Below the pieces are notes generated by a model. That model made no database searches, was not told where the DNA came from, and saw only the letters and a program-made list of their open reading frames with translations. Positions 1 through 5,903 of a stretch of DNA of 6,354 bases are shown piece by piece; the stretch's first letter is position 1; each line of letters begins with the position of its first letter. Source of the stretch: Nitriliruptoraceae bacterium (GTDB lineage Bacteria > Actinomycetota > Nitriliruptoria > Nitriliruptorales > Nitriliruptoraceae); assembly GCA_007116505.1 (NCBI GenBank), contig SKII01000178.1, forward strand, positions 1-6,354. The letters run 5' to 3'. Both the position numbers and the translations under genes were made by a program.

Positions 1-273
1 CTCGTCGCGCCGGGTGGCACGCTGCTCGTCATCGCGCATGAGCGCGACAACCTCGAGCACGGCCACGGCGGCCCGCCCGACGCCGCCGTGCTGCCGACCG
101 TCGCGGACGTCATCGCAGCGATCGACGGCCGTGGCCTCACGGTCGCCGAGGCCGGTCAGGTCCGGCGCCGGGTCGACACGGACGAGGGGCCTCGCGACGC
201 GATCGACCTGCTCGTCCGCGCGACCCGTGCCGGAGCGCCGGGCGCCGGGCACGCGGCCGCCCCGGAGGGCTGA
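1..273 (+). CDS. Class I SAM-dependent methyltransferase, C-terminal part only
   Basis: This is the 3' end of a gene that starts before the window; frame 1 is open from base 1 to a TGA at 271-273, giving 90 residues. It opens with LVAPGGTLLVIAHERDN, the pattern after the SAM-binding core of Rossmann-fold methyltransferases, where 'L.PGG.LLV' is a late beta strand. The tail reads as a further strand-helix-strand ending in an Ala/Gly-rich, probably disordered stretch. The SAM-binding motif I and any substrate-specific region lie outside the window, so the methyl acceptor cannot be named. The next gene starts 6 bases after the stop, and its ribosome binding site lies inside this gene's last codons, so the two may be co-transcribed. 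Family assignment rests on the short C-terminal pattern only. Confidence 0.72.
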   Translation, partial: LVAPGGTLLVIAHERDNLEHGHGGPPDAAVLPTVADVIAAIDGRGLTVAEAGQVRRRVDTDEGPRDAIDLLVRATRAGAPGAGHAAAPEG

Positions 274-279
274 GCGAGG

Positions 280-1314
280 ATGCTGCGCTGCGACGGGCTG
301 TGGAAGGTGTTCGGCCCCTCCGCGGACCGCGTCGTCGGCACGCCGCTCGCCGAGATGGGCCGCGAGGGGCTGCTCGCGCATGACGGGACGCTCGTCGCCG
401 TCCGTGATGTCGACCTCGACGTCGCGCCCGGTGAGCTGTTCGTCATCATGGGGCTGTCGGGTAGCGGGAAGTCCACCCTGGTGCGCTGCCTCGGCCGGCT
501 CATCCCGCCGACCGCCGGGCGGATCCACGTCGAGGGCCGCGACGTCACCACGATCGACGGCGGTGAGCTCCGTGCGCTGCGCCGGGACGTCGTCAGCATG
601 GTCTTCCAGGGGTTCGGTCTGCTGCCGGACCGGACGGTGCTCGACAACGTCGCCTACGGCCTCGAGATCCAGGGAGTCGACCGCGCGACGCGCCACCGCC
701 GCGCGCATGAGCGCATCGAGCTCGTCGGCCTGACCGGGTTCGCCGACGCGCGGCCCGACACGCTCTCGGGCGGCATGCAGCAGCGGGTCGGGCTCGCACG
801 GGCGCTCGCGAACGACCCGCGGCTGCTCCTGCTCGATGAGCCGTTCAGCGCCCTCGATCCGCTCATCCGCCGCGACCTCCAGGACGAGCTGGCCACCCTG
901 CAGCAGCGCATGGGCACGACGATGGTGTTCATCACCCACGACGTGTCGGAGGCGATGCGCCTCGCCGACCGCATCGCGCTGCTGCGTGACGGTGCGCTGG
1001 TGCAGGTCGGGACGCCCGCGGACCTGCTGCTGCGGCCGGCCGACGACTACGTGCGGCGCTTCACGCGTGACGCGCCCCGGAGCCACGTCCTCACCGCCCG
1101 CGACCTGCTCGGGTCCGGGGGCGGGTCCGGCGACGGGTCCGGGGGCGGGTCCGGCGACGGGGGCACGGTCGAGGTCGCACCCACGACGCGCCTGCGCGAC
1201 CTCGTCCCGCTCGTCGCCACGTCGGAGCGGCTGCGCGTCGTCGAGGGTGGGGCGACGCTCGGCGGGCTCGAGCGCACGGCCGTCCTCGCCGCACTCGAGG
1301 GGCCCGACGCGTGA
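280..1314 (+). CDS. ABC transporter ATPase, glycine betaine/proline (ProV/OpuAA) type, with one CBS-like motif
   Basis: Nucleotide-binding subunit of an osmolyte-type importer; it hydrolyses ATP on the cytoplasmic face of the permease. All ABC motifs are intact in the 344 residues: Walker A GLSGSGKST (58-66), Q-loop Gln110, signature LSGGMQQR (162-169), Walker B LLLLDEP (182-188), D-loop SALD (190-193) and switch His220. The long N-terminal lead before Walker A, including 'LWKVFG', and 'GLLPDRTVLDNVAYGLE' (113-129) are typical of the ProV/OpuAA branch. A Gly/Ser/Asp linker (about 278-295) follows, then about 48 residues resembling one CBS motif (VVEGGATLGGLERTAVLAALEG, with the usual G-x-L-x-G core). 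Classical ProV has two CBS motifs and about 400 residues, so this C-terminus is short. GGAGGG at 264-269 supports the ATG at 280. The stop overlaps the permease start as GTGA, implying translational coupling. Exact substrate is unknown. Confidence 0.93.
   Translation: MLRCDGLWKVFGPSADRVVGTPLAEMGREGLLAHDGTLVAVRDVDLDVAPGELFVIMGLSGSGKSTLVRCLGRLIPPTAGRIHVEGRDVTTIDGGELRALRRDVVSMVFQGFGLLPDRTVLDNVAYGLEIQGVDRATRHRRAHERIELVGLTGFADARPDTLSGGMQQRVGLARALANDPRLLLLDEPFSALDPLIRRDLQDELATLQQRMGTTMVFITHDVSEAMRLADRIALLRDGALVQVGTPADLLLRPADDYVRRFTRDAPRSHVLTARDLLGSGGGSGDGSGGGSGDGGTVEVAPTTRLRDLVPLVATSERLRVVEGGATLGGLERTAVLAALEGPDA
1111..1158 (+). repeat. Perfect 24-bp tandem repeat, two copies, encoding the ATPase linker
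   Basis: Bases 1111-1134 and 1135-1158 are identical; each is itself built from GGGTCCGG-type sub-blocks. In frame they encode two copies of GSGGGSGD, the flexible linker between the ATPase core and the CBS-like tail. Since 24 is a multiple of 3, copy-number change would lengthen or shorten the linker without a frameshift. Confidence 0.95.
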
Positions 1315-3227
1315 GCGTCCTGCGCGCCGTGCGGTCACGTCCGTGGCTCGCGCTGGCCCTCGCGATCCTCGCCGCGGCGGTCGCAGCCGGGGGAGGCGCG
1401 AGCACCTTCCCCACGGAGGTGACGTTGCCCCTCGCGGAGCGGGCCGACGCGCTGCAGGCGTGGGTCGTGCGCAACCGCGCGACGTCCCCGCTCTTCGTCG
1501 GCCTGCTGCGGCCCCTCGGAGCGCTCGCCGGTGACACGGTCACGCTCGTCGCGCGTGCGCTCGACGTCCTCGGCTGGGCCGGGGTGCTCGTCGCTGCGGC
1601 CGGCGCGACCGTGCTGACCGCGGGGACGCGCGTCGCGGGGATCGTGACGCTCGCGCTGGTCGCCATCGGGCTGATCGGCGCATGGGATGCGGCGATGGCG
1701 ACGCTCGCGCTCGTCGTCGTCGCCGTCCTCGCCTGCGTCGTCGTCGGTCTGCCGCTCGGCCTCGTCGCGGGCAACGTCCGCGTGGTCGAGCGCGCCGTGC
1801 GGCCGCTCCTCGACACCCTGCAGATCGTCCCCGCCTACGTCTACCTGCTCCCGGCCGTCCTGCTGCTCGGCATCGGCGAGCCGACGGCGGTCGTCGTCAC
1901 CGTCGCCTTCGCCCTCGCACCCATGGTGCGGCTCACGGCGCTGGGCGTGCGCAGCGTCCCGCGCGGACCGCGCGAGGTCGCCATCTCGAGCGGTGCGACG
2001 ACGCTGCAGGTGCTCCGTACGGTCCAGCTCCCGCTGTCGCTCCCGTGGATCCGTGCGGGCATCAACCAGACGATCATGATGGCGCTCGCGATGGTCGTCG
2101 TGGCCTCCCTCGTCGGCGCGACGGGCCTCGGGCGCGAGGTGCTGCGCGGGCTGCAGACGCTCGACGTCGGGCGAGCGCTGGATGCGGGCGTCGCCATCGT
2201 GCTGCTCGCCGTCGCGCTCGACCGCGCCACCAGCGCGGCTCGCCGCCGCGGCATCGAGGAGCGCATCGCACGCTGGCGCATCGGGGGCGCGACCCTCATG
2301 CTGAGCGCTGGAGCGGCCGCGCTGCCGACCATGCCGTTCCCCGCCGCCGGCGCCCTCTCGCTCGCGGACACCGCGACGCGCGCGGTCGGGTGGAGCCGCG
2401 CGAACCTGCAGGGTGTGACGTCCTCCCTCGCGGACCTGCTCATCCTCGGCGCGCTCAATCCGCTGCGTGCGCTCCTGCTCGCGACGCCGTGGTGGCTGCT
2501 CGTCCTCGCGCTCGTCCTCCTCGGCTGGTGGACGGCGGGGGAGCGGCTGGCGCTGCTCATCGTCGTGTGCCTCGTCTCGGTCGGCGCGCTCGGCGTGTGG
2601 CGCGAGACGATGGACACGCTCAGCCAGGTGCTCGTCGCCGTCACGCTGGCGCTCGCCGTCGCCGTGCCGCTCGGGGTGCTCGCCGCGTGGAGCGACGGGC
2701 TCGCTCGGTCGCTCCGACCCGTCCTCGACACGCTGCAGACGATGCCGGCGTTCGTCTACCTCGTCCCCGTCGTCGCGCTGTTCGACGTCGGCCGCGTGCC
2801 CGGCCTCATCGCGACCGTGCTGTACGCGCTGCCGCCGGCCGTGCGGCTCACCGAGGTGGGGATCCGCGAGGTCGACCGCAGCGCGCTCGAGGCGGCCCGC
2901 TCGCAGGGCGCGACACGCCTGCAGCTGCTGCGGACCGTGCAGCTCCCGCTCGCGCGCCCCACGATCATGCTCGGCGTCAACCAGACGACCATCATGGTCC
3001 TCGCCGGCATCGTCATCGCCGGCCTCGTCGGCGCGAGCGGACTCGGCATCGAGACGGTCCTCGGCGTGGCGCGCGGCGAGTTCGGGCGCGGCGTCCGTGC
3101 TGCGGTCGCGATCGTGCTGCTCGGCGTCGTGCTCGACCGGCTCACGCAGTCGTTCGGCACCGAGCGGCCGTCGCGTCGCGTGTCGCTCGACGCCGCACGT
3201 CGTCGCCTCATGCGCCGCACGGCCTGA
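1311..3227 (+). CDS. ABC transporter permease, two fused ProW/OpuAB-like halves
   Basis: Membrane subunit of the betaine-type importer, 638 residues, about twice a usual ProW. The protein is an internal duplication: residues about 89-305 align without gaps to 394-610 at a constant offset of 305. Matched landmarks are LDTLQ (167 and 472), VRLT (206 and 511), the EAA-loop glycines (228 and 533) followed by LRTVQLPL, NQT (252 and 557), GLG (272 and 577) and LDR (303 and 608). Each half is a BPD_transp_1 domain with several hydrophobic helices, preceded by a divergent lead (an N-terminal hydrophobic segment near 12-30 in half one, a linker near 310-385 in half two). The coupling loop of half two has canonical EAA (527-529); half one has EVA (222-224). 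The GTG start shares GTGA with the ATPase stop and has GAGGGG at 1297-1302, 8 bases upstream. One chain probably supplies both transmembrane domains of the transporter. Substrate is inferred from family only. Confidence 0.93.
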   Translation: MSVLRAVRSRPWLALALAILAAAVAAGGGASTFPTEVTLPLAERADALQAWVVRNRATSPLFVGLLRPLGALAGDTVTLVARALDVLGWAGVLVAAAGATVLTAGTRVAGIVTLALVAIGLIGAWDAAMATLALVVVAVLACVVVGLPLGLVAGNVRVVERAVRPLLDTLQIVPAYVYLLPAVLLLGIGEPTAVVVTVAFALAPMVRLTALGVRSVPRGPREVAISSGATTLQVLRTVQLPLSLPWIRAGINQTIMMALAMVVVASLVGATGLGREVLRGLQTLDVGRALDAGVAIVLLAVALDRATSAARRRGIEERIARWRIGGATLMLSAGAAALPTMPFPAAGALSLADTATRAVGWSRANLQGVTSSLADLLILGALNPLRALLLATPWWLLVLALVLLGWWTAGERLALLIVVCLVSVGALGVWRETMDTLSQVLVAVTLALAVAVPLGVLAAWSDGLARSLRPVLDTLQTMPAFVYLVPVVALFDVGRVPGLIATVLYALPPAVRLTEVGIREVDRSALEAARSQGATRLQLLRTVQLPLARPTIMLGVNQTTIMVLAGIVIAGLVGASGLGIETVLGVARGEFGRGVRAAVAIVLLGVVLDRLTQSFGTERPSRRVSLDAARRRLMRRTA

Positions 3228-3292
3228 ACGGCCTGGACGGCCTGGACGGTCTGGACGGTCTGGACGGTCTGAGCGGCCTGAACGGCCTGAAC
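3221..3292. repeat. 9-bp tandem repeat (eight units) at the permease stop and in the gap before the binding-protein gene
   Basis: Eight adjacent 9-base units follow the form GGYCTGRRC: GGCCTGAAC, GGCCTGGAC twice, GGTCTGGAC twice, GGTCTGAGC, then GGCCTGAAC twice. Unit one contains the permease TGA stop (3225-3227). In the permease frame units 1, 6, 7 and 8 carry TGA and units 2-5 carry TGG. In the frame of the downstream binding-protein gene the units read Gly-Leu-Asn/Asp/Ser, but that gene's ribosome binding site and lipoprotein signal lie further on, so the repeat is most likely untranslated. Together with the unremarkable bases 3293-3358 it fills the 143-base gap. I see no long inverted repeat; short GGCC/GGCC pairings between units are possible. 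Confidence 0.95.
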
Positions 3293-3360
3293 GGTCGCGT
3301 CGCCGGCGTCGCATCGGCGGGGACGCGCCGGGCGCGCTCCACTACGCTGCAGGTATCCGA

Positions 3361-3365
3361 AGGAG
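3361..3365 (+). promoter_or_regulatory. Ribosome binding site of the solute-binding protein gene
   Basis: AGGAG lies 5 bases before the ATG at 3371. It decides the start: the frame stays open far upstream through the 9-bp repeat and the permease gene, only because stop codons are rare in such GC-rich DNA. A second in-frame ATG at 3395 has no comparable site. Confidence 0.8.
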
Positions 3366-3370
3366 CCTCC

Positions 3371-4348
3371 ATGCGATCGTCCCTGTCCTCATCCATGCAT
3401 CCGTCGCCCGTGCGGAGGTCGTCGCTGCGGGCAGCAGCCGCCCTTGCGCTCGCGGCCCTCGTGCTCGCCGCGTGCGGCGGAGCCTCGGACGAGCAGGGCG
3501 ATGCGGTCCGCCTCGCGGTGAACCCGTGGTCGGGCTCGGCGGCCAACGCGTACGTCGCGGCGGCGATCCTCGGCAGCGAGCTCGGCATCGACGTCCGCAT
3601 CGTCGAGATCGACGAGAACGCCCAGTGGGCGGGGCTCGACGACGGCTCGATCGATGCGTCGCTCGAGGTGTGGCCGTCGGGGCACGGCGACAACATCGCG
3701 ACCTACATCGAGGAGCTCGGCACGGTCGTCGACGGCGGGCCGCTCGGTGCGGTCGGGCAGATCGGCTGGTTCGTGCCGACCTACGTCGTCGACGCCGACC
3801 CTGCGCTCGCGACATGGGAGGGGCTGCGCGGCTCCGAGCAGCTGTTCGCGACGACGGAGACGGGGACGGCCGGCCGGTTCCTCGCCGCCGACCCGAGCTT
3901 CGTGCAGTTCGACGCGGAAATCATCGCGAACCTCGGCCTCGACCTCGCCGTCGTGCAGTCCGGCTCCGAGGCGGCGCAGCTCGCCACCATCGAGGCGGTG
4001 ATCGAGCGCCGCGACCCGGTGCTCTTCTACCTGTACACGCCACACTGGCTGCACGCCCGCTACGACCTCACCCGCGTCGAGCTGCCCGCGTGGACCGCGG
4101 AGTGCGAGGCGCTCCCCGCCGCGCAGCGCGACTGCGGCTACCCCGAGGACCAGCTGTTCAAGGCGATCAACGCGGGCCTCGCAGAGCGTCTCCCCGACGT
4201 CCACTCGGTGCTGACGGCGCTCCGGCTCACCAACGCCGACCAGGACGCGATCACGTTCGCGATCGACGTCGAGGGCCAGGACCCCGCCGACGCCGCACAG
4301 GCCTGGGTCGACGCGAACCGCGACGTCTGGAGCGCCTGGCTGCCGTGA
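3371..4348 (+). CDS. Solute-binding lipoprotein of a glycine betaine/choline-type ABC transporter (OpuAC family)
   Basis: Extracytoplasmic receptor that captures the substrate and hands it to the fused permease; 325 residues. The N-terminus is a lipoprotein signal: Arg residues at 2, 15, 16 and 20, a hydrophobic Ala/Leu stretch (21-34), and the lipobox LAAC with acylated Cys35, so the mature protein should be membrane-anchored. The rest follows the OpuAC pattern: VNPWSGSAANAYV (50-62), WAGLDDGSIDASLEVWPSGH (86-105), IGWFVPTYV (131-139), the YTPHW box with Trp226 and following Tyr231, and a closing helical region ending VWSAWLP. Trp53, Trp86, Trp101, Trp133 and Trp226 are candidates for the aromatic cage that holds a trimethylammonium head group, as known for ProX/OpuAC, though I cannot place each without a structure. 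Cys245 and Cys255 could form a disulfide. Its position after the ATPase and permease genes fits one transport unit. The ligand could be glycine betaine, choline, proline betaine or a related cation. Confidence 0.9.
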   Translation: MRSSLSSSMHPSPVRRSSLRAAAALALAALVLAACGGASDEQGDAVRLAVNPWSGSAANAYVAAAILGSELGIDVRIVEIDENAQWAGLDDGSIDASLEVWPSGHGDNIATYIEELGTVVDGGPLGAVGQIGWFVPTYVVDADPALATWEGLRGSEQLFATTETGTAGRFLAADPSFVQFDAEIIANLGLDLAVVQSGSEAAQLATIEAVIERRDPVLFYLYTPHWLHARYDLTRVELPAWTAECEALPAAQRDCGYPEDQLFKAINAGLAERLPDVHSVLTALRLTNADQDAITFAIDVEGQDPADAAQAWVDANRDVWSAWLP

Positions 4349-4358
4349 CGGGGACGGC
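4342..4358 (+). terminator. Possible weak hairpin at the end of the binding-protein gene
   Basis: GCCGT (4342-4346) can pair with ACGGC (4354-4358) around a 7-base loop, and the binding-protein stop codon sits in it. There is no T-rich tract after it, so an intrinsic terminator is doubtful. The rest of the 108-base gap up to 4456 shows no promoter I would defend. Confidence 0.2.
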
Positions 4359-4445
4359 GGGACGCGATGGGCGGTCCGGAATAGGCGAGCGGTCCACGGC
4401 GTTCCCCTGAGGACCCGTGACGCTCCGGCGTGCGCGGCCGCCGTC

Positions 4446-4450
4446 AGGAG
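4446..4450 (+). promoter_or_regulatory. Ribosome binding site setting the start of the sulfur enzyme at 4457
   Basis: AGGAG lies 6 bases before an in-frame GTG at 4457. The longer alternative, GTG at 4430, would put this site inside the coding region and adds nine residues (MRGRRQEHV) that do not resemble the start of this family. Starting at 4457 gives MAGLQVITIETPSLGD, a normal opening strand for a metallo-beta-lactamase fold. Confidence 0.75.
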
Positions 4451-4456
4451 CATGTC

Positions 4457-5860
4457 GTGGCAGGACTCCAGGTCATCACCATCGAGACGCCGTCCCTCGG
4501 CGACCGCAGCTACATCGCGCACGACGGCGAGAAGGCGCTGGTGGTCGACCCTCAGCGTGACCTCGACCGGGTCCTGCACCACGTCGATGCGCTCGGTCTG
4601 GACGTGACCCATGTCGTCGAGACGCACGTCCACAACGACTACGTCACCGGCGGCTTCGACCTCGCACGGCGCACGGGGGCGACCTACGTGCTCAACGCCG
4701 ACGACGAGCTGTTCTTCGACGCGCACGGCGTGCGCGACGGCGACCGCCTCGAGGTCGGTCGGCTCGAGGTGCGCGTCATGCACACGCCCGGGCACACGCC
4801 GACGCACCTGTCCTACATCGTGAGCGATGGCACGACGACGTCGGCGTTCACGGGCGGCTCGCTGCTGTACGGGTCGGTCGGTCGGAGCGACCTCATCTCG
4901 CGTGCGACCGCGGAGGAGCTCACGCGACGCCAGTACGCGAGCGCACGCCGGCTCGCCGAGGAGCTCGGGAACGACGTGACGGTGCTCCCGACGCACGGCT
5001 TCGGCTCGTTCTGCTCGTCGGCCGCAGCGGACGCGCAGACCGCCGACGTCGACCCGCGCTACGGCGTCGCGACCTCGACGATCGGGCAGCAGCGGCTCGA
5101 GAACATCGCGCTGACGATCGGGGACGAGGAGGAGTTCGTCCGGACGATCCTGTCCGGCCTCGACGCGTACCCGCGCTACTACGCGCACATGGCGCCGCGC
5201 AACAAGCTCGGCCCTGACCCCATCGACCTCTCGCCTCCGGTCCCGGCCGACGCGAGCGAGCTGGCGGCACGTATCCATGCCGGCGAGTGGGTCGTCGACC
5301 TGCGCTCGCGTACGGCCTACGCGAAGGACCACGTCGTCGGCACGGTCAACGTCGAGGGGACCGACTCCCTCGTCACCTACCTCGCGTGGCTCGTCCCGTG
5401 GGGGACGCCGCTGACGCTCGTCGGCGACACCGCCGAGGAGGTCGCGGAGGCGCAGCGGCAGATCGCCCGTGTCGGCATCGACCGGCCCGCTGCCGGAGCG
5501 ACCGGCGGGATCGCACGCTGGGGCGAGGGGCTCGGGCGCGGGAGCTTCCGCATCTCCGACTACGCGGAGCTCGCGGCGCTCCGGGCGGCGGGCACCGACG
5601 GCGGACCGCACGTGCTCGACGTCCGGCGTCACGACGAGCGCCGCAACCGCGCCATCGTCGGATCGCAGCACGTGCCCCTGCACGAGCTGACCCGGCGTGC
5701 GCTCGAGGTCCCGGCCGACCGCGACGGGTGGGTGCACTGCGCCGGCGGCTACCGCGCGTCGATCGCGGCGTCGTTGCTCGTCCGTGCGGGGCGACGTCCG
5801 GTGCTCATCGACGACGACGAGCAGGCGATCACGACGCTGGGGCTCGACGCGACCGCGTGA
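4457..5860 (+). CDS. CstB-like persulfide-metabolism protein: metallo-beta-lactamase fold plus two rhodanese domains
   Basis: From the chosen start it has 467 residues in three domains. The first (about 1-235) is a metallo-beta-lactamase fold of the persulfide dioxygenase (ETHE1/CstB) group: THVHNDYVTGG (56-66), HTPGHTPTH (109-117), FTGGSLLYGSVGRSDL (131-146) and LPTHGFGSFC (177-186). The second (about 265-350) is a rhodanese fold without a catalytic cysteine; VGD (321-323) occupies the expected loop. The third (about 360-467) has the active-site loop CAGGYR with Cys428, fitting CxxGxR. S. aureus CstB has this same order and oxidises persulfides with sulfur transfer, so a role in hydrogen sulfide or persulfide detoxification in the cytoplasm is likely. 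Oddity: the family's Fe ligands are two His and one Asp (human His79, His135, Asp154); the His are kept (57 and 113), but the Asp position is Gly134. Dioxygenase activity is therefore uncertain. It ends 26 bases from the convergent moaE stop. Confidence 0.87.
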   Translation: MAGLQVITIETPSLGDRSYIAHDGEKALVVDPQRDLDRVLHHVDALGLDVTHVVETHVHNDYVTGGFDLARRTGATYVLNADDELFFDAHGVRDGDRLEVGRLEVRVMHTPGHTPTHLSYIVSDGTTTSAFTGGSLLYGSVGRSDLISRATAEELTRRQYASARRLAEELGNDVTVLPTHGFGSFCSSAAADAQTADVDPRYGVATSTIGQQRLENIALTIGDEEEFVRTILSGLDAYPRYYAHMAPRNKLGPDPIDLSPPVPADASELAARIHAGEWVVDLRSRTAYAKDHVVGTVNVEGTDSLVTYLAWLVPWGTPLTLVGDTAEEVAEAQRQIARVGIDRPAAGATGGIARWGEGLGRGSFRISDYAELAALRAAGTDGGPHVLDVRRHDERRNRAIVGSQHVPLHELTRRALEVPADRDGWVHCAGGYRASIAASLLVRAGRRPVLIDDDEQAITTLGLDATA

Positions 5861-5861
5861 C

Positions 5862-5903
5862 GTCCTCAGCGCTCCGCGTCAGGTCCTCAGCGCTCCGCGT
5901 CAG
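5862..5903. repeat. Perfect 21-bp tandem duplication at the convergent gene junction
   Basis: Bases 5862-5882 and 5883-5903 are identical, and the next four bases (GTCC) begin a third unit. Read on the minus strand, each copy encodes PDAER followed by TGA, so the duplication copies the last codons and stop of moaE. The proximal copy (5883-5903) is the one used by moaE; the other lies in the gap before the end of the sulfur enzyme gene. Short self-complementary pieces such as AGCGCT occur, but there is no convincing bidirectional terminator. Confidence 0.95.

Noticed and set aside
3221..3292. CRISPR array
   Set aside because: Units are 9 bases with no spacers between them; this is a simple tandem repeat.
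1335..3314. Long minus-strand open frame of 659 codons opposite the permease
   Set aside because: Its protein is almost all Arg, Asp, Glu and His with no domain pattern; it is the antisense shadow of a hydrophobic GC-rich gene.
3343..3348. TACGCT as a -10 box for a separate binding-protein promoter
   Set aside because: It fits the loose TAnnnT pattern, but there is no recognisable -35 element at the right distance; one six-base match is not enough.
3221..3370. A Gly-Leu-Asn/Asp/Ser repeat peptide fused in frame to the N-terminus of the binding protein
   Set aside because: The frame is open only because stops are rare in this GC-rich DNA. AGGAG directly before the ATG at 3371, followed by a proper lipoprotein signal, places the start after the repeat.
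4420..4431. ACGC-TCCG-GCGT hairpin before the sulfur enzyme as a regulatory element
   Set aside because: The stem is only four base pairs and such pairings are common by chance in DNA this GC-rich.
3389..5737. Minus-strand open frame of 782 codons opposite the binding protein and sulfur enzyme
   Set aside because: It spans two clearly recognisable plus-strand genes and the gap between them; its composition is that of an antisense shadow.
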